Part shown: one piece after another, positions 59,671 to 64,000 of the stretch
How positions within the stretch are numbered: position 1 is the first letter of the stretch
Layout of the letters: the number at the start of each line of letters is the position of its first letter
Origin: Todiramphus chloris collaris
Lineage: Eukaryota > Chordata > Aves > Coraciiformes > Alcedinidae
Direction of reading: 5' to 3'
NCBI GenBank assembly: GCA_025345505.1
Contig: JANVCC010000040.1
Location: 9,702,023-9,766,022 of the forward strand
Length of the DNA: 64,000 bases
Program-made: the position numbers and the translations under genes
The notes under the pieces: model-generated
Database searches by the model: none
Told to the model about the DNA's origin: nothing
Seen by the model: only the letters and a program-made list of their open reading frames with translations

Positions 59671-60865
59671 TGATACACATATAGTTGGAGATATACTAAC
59701 TTTACTGCTTTAAGTATTCTTACACAAATGGTCTCAGATTGAAAGACTTTATTCATATTATTGGATCTTTTATCAGTATAAAAATATGAAAAAGTGTCTG
59801 TGGTTTGTCCTGACATCAGATGTTTTTAGATCATATCCATGGTATAGGGACAAAGCAAAGATGAAAAAGTGATAAAAAAGGCTTTTGCACAGAATGTAGA
59901 CTGGAGGGCTTGAGCTCAGTCTCTAGGGAACAGGGCATTCCATTACGTCAAAGGTGGAATGGTTGCACATTTATAGTAATTTTACAGCAAGACAATGTGT
60001 TTGAAGAGTCCTCCCAGTGAATAATGGTATTTTGTTCTTGTTAAAGTCTCGCACCACGTGCCTCCCATTACACTGGAACGGGGGACAAGTCTTCTGGTTA
60101 GACTCCAGTGCCCTAATGAGTCTCCAGTCTTGACCCAGCCTTGCTGGTCCTACCCATCGGCTGCTGCCAGCCACCCCACTCCTTACTAACCTCCATAAGG
60201 TCACTGTGGTGGCAATCACGTGGCCTTGATATAAAACACAGACCCTGGGCCCTGAAGCTATGAGAAAATTGCTGTTAGCAATGTTAGGACCAGGCATCCC
60301 TTACAGTACGTCTCTGAATCCTAGTAGGTGACACGCACGTCAGGCTGTGTACTGCTGGGCAGGGGCACCATTCCTGCTGCAACAGGAAGGTGGCTTTGGT
60401 GAGGAGTGAGGAGCTGTTGTCTGCCTGTTCCCCTGAGCTGCCTGCTTTTCCACAGTGCTTGTGTGATCAGGATTTGCTCTGTCGCTTTGAGCCCTCTGAC
60501 TGGTCCTCGTTATGTGTTTCACAACGTGTGTGATTATCTTCCAGTCCATGGGGTTGGCACGTAGCAGGAAGGGAGTGAGGTCACATCAAGCCATTGACTG
60601 GAGGGTGTTTCCTGCATAATGGTGGAGAAGCTACTTATTTTTCTGTACTTTTGTTTCCAACATATTTTTATCTTGACAAATCCGATCTCTTCCTTTTCTT
60701 TGTCTGACTCGCGCTGCCATTCCTTTCCCCATGTCCTGCAGGAGCATCACCACCCTCTGCCTTGCCATCCCCAAAGTTTCCTCTGGAAAGGCATTTATAC
60801 CCTATTAGTGTGTTCTCATTGTCATGTTGTTCTTCATGATACATCAGCAGATGAATGGGATGTAT

Positions 60866-60879
60866 GGGGGGGGGGGGGG
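60866..60879 (+). repeat. Poly-G tract (14 nt)
   Basis: An uninterrupted run of 14 G. It may fold as a quadruplex and is prone to length errors in sequencing. Confidence 0.88.
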
Positions 60880-61887
60880 TCCTATCCCCTCTCTGCTTTT
60901 TCTGTCTCCTTTCAACTCTTTCTAAGAGAGGAAAAATAATTCTGGTATGGACTTAATAGAAAAAGGAAAATAGAGCCTATTGATTGAGTAGGAGTCAGAA
61001 GCCCAGATGAAGCTAACTCCCTGCCCCTTCTCTTCTGCTGTGAAGTTGTCACTAATACTGTGCTATGTTCTTTGTAAATTTAATTTATGAAATATCACTG
61101 AAATTTGGAAGGGCTCGCAGTGGAACTCAGCAAGAAGTAGAAGTTTATGGCCCCTAACAAGAACAAACAGGACCAGAAAATCCTTCATGTTCTCCCAACT
61201 AACCATAGAAACAGCCATTTTTTTTCTTCTAAATAATCTCAAGGAAAAGTTAGCGAAACATAAATTAGAACGACTGCCGCTGATTTATTTTTCTGAATAA
61301 AAAGGACATTCAGTAGCAGGTCATTTGTTTTTGTTTTCTTTCAGAGAGTAAATGGAAACATATTCTTACTTCACTTTTCTCACAAGTACAGTAGATTTCC
61401 TAAGCTTGTGTCAAGGTTTTATTGCCAGGAAAAAGTGGTTGAATATTCAGCATTTGTAATGAGGGCATCATCAGACATGGAATACAGCTGTCAAGGCTGG
61501 TACCTTCATTTTTCTAGGCATGGAGCAGATTTGGTTAACTATCTCCGAGTGTCACTTTGCTGGAGCATTAACTACGAACTGGTTTGCACCTATTACCTTC
61601 CTTTGCAGGTATTTTTTGGCGAAGCTGTATTTCTGAGTAAGAAAGCACCAAGACTCAACGAACATGCTAAGAAAATATGTCAGTTTTGAAGAGAATAAGG
61701 AGTTTTATCTAAACATTGAATGAATTAAGTCAACAGTATTAGATGGGGCCACGGGTCTTCTGAGCTTGTTTCTGGTCTGTGGTAATATCATCTGTTTCAA
61801 AAGAAATTAATGTCGGAAGGTTTTCCTGAGTACTAACAGGAGCACTGAGCATTCATCCCTCTGACAAATTACAAAGTCAGTGTGATC

Positions 61888-62153
61888 AACTGGATTACAA
61901 ATAGGACTGGAAACTCCTGAGTTCTTGCTCTGGCTCCATCCTTCACTTTCTTCTGTGACCTTAAGCAAATCATTTGAACTTCTCCGAGCCAGATTCATTG
62001 CTCCTGTAATTCCATTTGATATAGTCAATGAGGAAGTGTATGGCTCTATATATCTTAATTTTCCTATCTGTAAATGTGGGTGAATGCTTTTGGTATGTAA
62101 TTATTACCCACAGGTTCTGAGATGTTTCAAATCTTTACAGCGCTTTGATGTTA
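61888..62153 (+). mobile_element. Ancient MIR-type SINE, split by a short insertion
   Basis: Sense-strand MIR-like sequence. The core region matches in order: 'actcctgagttcttgctctg', 'ttctgtgaccttaagcaaat' and 'catttgaacttctccgagcc' (61905-61990). Then, after about 63 bp of foreign text (61991-62053), comes the distal part 'cttaattttcctatctgtaa', 'aattattacccacaggttct' and 'ctttacagcgctttga'. MIR elements are tRNA-derived SINEs spread by LINE2 machinery early in amniote history, so old copies survive in birds. The 5' tRNA-like head is not clearly visible. Confidence 0.72.
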
Positions 62154-63545
62154 GGGAGCCTATTTGTTGACACATGGAATATCTGTGCAGTAAGAGGTTT
62201 TAGAGAAGTTTTAAGCTTTCATCCAAGAGTGGGTGGAAAAACATTGTATGTATATTATATGTTTAATCTTGTTTTCAGCTTTCTTTTAAGTGTAAGAATT
62301 TGCCTATCACTTTTCACCCAGCAATTACCTGTGTTCTGCTGAAAGACCAAACAACTTCTAAAACTTTGCCTTTAAAAAAAACCCCAAGAGTTGGCCTGAA
62401 TATTGAAAAGCCCTTTAAGTCAGTTTGAATGCAGTCCCTTGGTTATCTACCCAACTACGACGGATGAGTGGCGATGATAAGGGTGATGTCTGTCATGCAC
62501 TCTGAACACACCAAACATTTCACAGACTTCTTACAATGTCATTTTAATTGTTCTCAGCTCTCCTTTTCCAGTGGTGAGGTGGTTTGCATTGATTTGTAGC
62601 TAGAAACATGACCAGTATGCTGTTCTGGATGTACCTATGTAGCTGGCTGGACCTGTACCCGTAGGTCAGCTTTATACGGTGGTTGGGTGGTGGATGCTGT
62701 TGTGTTGCCTGGAGGAGGCTGCCCCAGGCCCTTCAGGGCTGTTGGTGCTTCCATGGCACCGGGAGACCGAAACTAGGGGTTGTCAGGGCATGTGCTGACT
62801 GTTGTGCTTACATATGAAACCTGTCTTACTGGGGCTGTGTGTTTCCCATGCAGGCAGTTCCCTTATGGGAACAGAGAATGCACGTGGTGTATAGTTAGCA
62901 TGACTCACCTTCATGTATGTGGAAGAAGGAGCCATTGGAAAGCTGTTGAGAAATGTCCTGAAGCCCGCTGTTCAGGAAAAAAAAAACACTTCAGAAAAGA
63001 TGTTGTTACTAAGAAAGGTCGATATTTACAGTAAATGTACTTGGCAGCTCTGTGTGGATGTGACAGCTTAAAGCTTGTGGCATTAAAACCTGTTGCTCGA
63101 GGTCTGGAGAGCACGGCCAGTGTGCTCTTCTGATGGTAATGACTGGTGCAATGAGAGGTGACTTGGTGGAGTGATTAACGAGGTTGACATGGTTTCAGGA
63201 GGCTTTGGTTCTCTCTCGGGCTTCCCAATTAATCCATTGCATGAGAAGTCTTTTTTTTTTTTTCTTTTATCTCTGTTTGCCCCGGGCAGGAAGTATCTCA
63301 GTGTGCAGTTGCATGGTGCTTACTGCAGTGAGGTTTTGATCTCAATTAAACAATCTAGACAAAGAAACTATAACGACCTGTGATTATGCAGTTGATTGTA
63401 GCATGGCTGCAATGATGGAGGCTGTTCCTAAATAATGCTTGTGCTGTAAAGCAGGCTTGTGAGGGGGTGTTGTCTTTGGGTCTTGGAGCACGTGGTCGCA
63501 GAGCTGTGGGCTGCAGCAGCTGTGGCACTGCCTTTCATACACTGA
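62154..63545. other. Unassigned sequence
   Basis: No gene or repeat recognised apart from an A run (62980-62989) and a 13-nt T run (63251-63263). Confidence 0.5.
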
Positions 63546-63742
63546 AAATCAGAAGTGGAAAAGAGATCTGTTAGGTCATTCATTTTGTTGGCTCTTGACA
63601 GAATTATTCCTGGTGCTATGCTCTCACTGGAGCCTGATCCTGTCTAGTTCTGAATAATCCAAGCCCTAGTGCTTCTGCTACCTTGTCCTTGGAAAAAAAA
63701 CATTTCAGTGTCTAATAGACCTTCTCGGTAGGAAACTCAAAC
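63546..63742 (-). mobile_element. Ancient CR1-like LINE 3' region (antisense)
   Basis: A diverged minus-strand CR1/L3-type 3' region. On the plus strand: 'atcagaagtggaaaagagat', 'taggtcattcattttgttgg', 'ctctcactggagcctgatcc', 'gtctagttctgaataatcca', 'cagtgtctaatagaccttct' and 'cggtaggaaactcaa'. These match the old amniote consensus blocks (tail, 'taggtcatctagtcc', 'cctgtctagt', 'cagtctaatagacctc', 'gttaggaaa'). It is the same age class and orientation as 49694-49880. Confidence 0.65.
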
Positions 63743-64000
63743 TCAATTGAGTCCAGTAACGGCTGCGTATTATTCCTTGAACCATCTGAAACAGTTCCAC
63801 CTCTGTCTTGGGTGCTGTGCAACTGAAATCCCTCGAGCTTGCTGAACCAAGCTCTTCAGTCACCATTTTGGTCCAATTGCTTTGCTGTTTAATCTTTTCT
63901 TGTGACTCTAGCCCCCTAGGCCCAGAGATTCCCCTGTAGCCATCCAGAGTGCTCAGGCAAAAAATAGAGGGGGACTGGTCTTCATTTACACTGAGTCCTT
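63743..64000. other. Unassigned sequence at window end
   Basis: Follows the ancient CR1. It may include further degraded CR1, but I cannot align it. No gene is seen. Confidence 0.4.

Larger units (their letters stand above)
58548..61887. other. Unassigned sequence, AT-rich in part
   Basis: No gene recognised. An AT-rich TAAT-containing block lies at 59100-59190, an A-rich low-complexity stretch at 59600-59670, and a run of 14 G at 60866-60879. The plus-strand frame at 61408-61689 (93 residues) has no signature. Confidence 0.5.

Noticed and set aside
1..64000. CRISPR arrays, phage, operons or bacterial mobile systems
   Set aside because: No spaced direct repeats, no dense coding, and clear avian LINE content. 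The sequence is nuclear DNA of an amniote.

Overview
The window looks like bird nuclear DNA from an intergenic or intronic stretch. The main evidence is a set of CR1 LINE fragments from several subfamilies, many ending in the ATTCTRTG-type octamers typical of avian CR1 3' ends. Repeat density is low: about 4 kb of recognisable CR1 in 64 kb, by hand tally. There is no bacterial-style gene packing. A crocodilian or turtle cannot be formally excluded, but the mix of CR1 subfamilies and the compact repeat load fit a neognath bird best. I recognise no host protein-coding exon, tRNA, rRNA, snRNA or known microRNA. Apart from frames lying in CR1, the open frames are short and have no family signature.

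Layout. 1-7.4 kb: unassigned sequence with a small CR1 piece (about 1.0 kb), a long imperfect hairpin (1152-1252), a CR1 3' tail (3.7 kb) and two minus-strand CR1 pieces, one of which (6842-7362) still encodes a stretch of reverse transcriptase. 7.4-17.2 kb: CR1 3' ends at 9.6 and 14.0 kb, a GC-rich block open on both strands (10.8-11.5 kb), a very long poly-C tract (14.66-14.70 kb) and the longest CR1 3' region (16.36-17.23 kb). 17.2-34.7 kb: a CpG cluster at 17.6 kb, two related CR1 tails in the same direction (21.1 and 22.4 kb), then more than 12 kb without a recognised repeat, holding a CpG-island-like block (26.8-27.1 kb) and TAAT-rich, enhancer-like sequence (27.4-27.8 kb). 34.7-38.7 kb: two copies of one CR1 subfamily in opposite orientation, a potential foldback. 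38.7-64 kb: mostly unassigned, with very old amniote repeats (ancient CR1 at 49.7 and 63.6 kb, a MIR-type SINE at 61.9 kb, and a diverged repeat of unknown class at 54.7 kb), one younger CR1 (51.4 kb), a strong CpG-island-like segment (57.77-58.15 kb) and a 41-bp tandem duplication carrying paired CACGTG boxes (58.47-58.55 kb).

No set of genes works together here. The functional candidates are regulatory: CpG-rich blocks, homeodomain- and POU-motif clusters, a possible CTCF site and the hairpin. All are sequence-level suggestions only. I found no convincing new biological system. The most worthwhile leads are the hairpin at 1.2 kb, the CpG-island-like block at 57.8-58.15 kb, the CR1 inverted pair at 34.8/38.3 kb and the poly-C tract at 14.66 kb.
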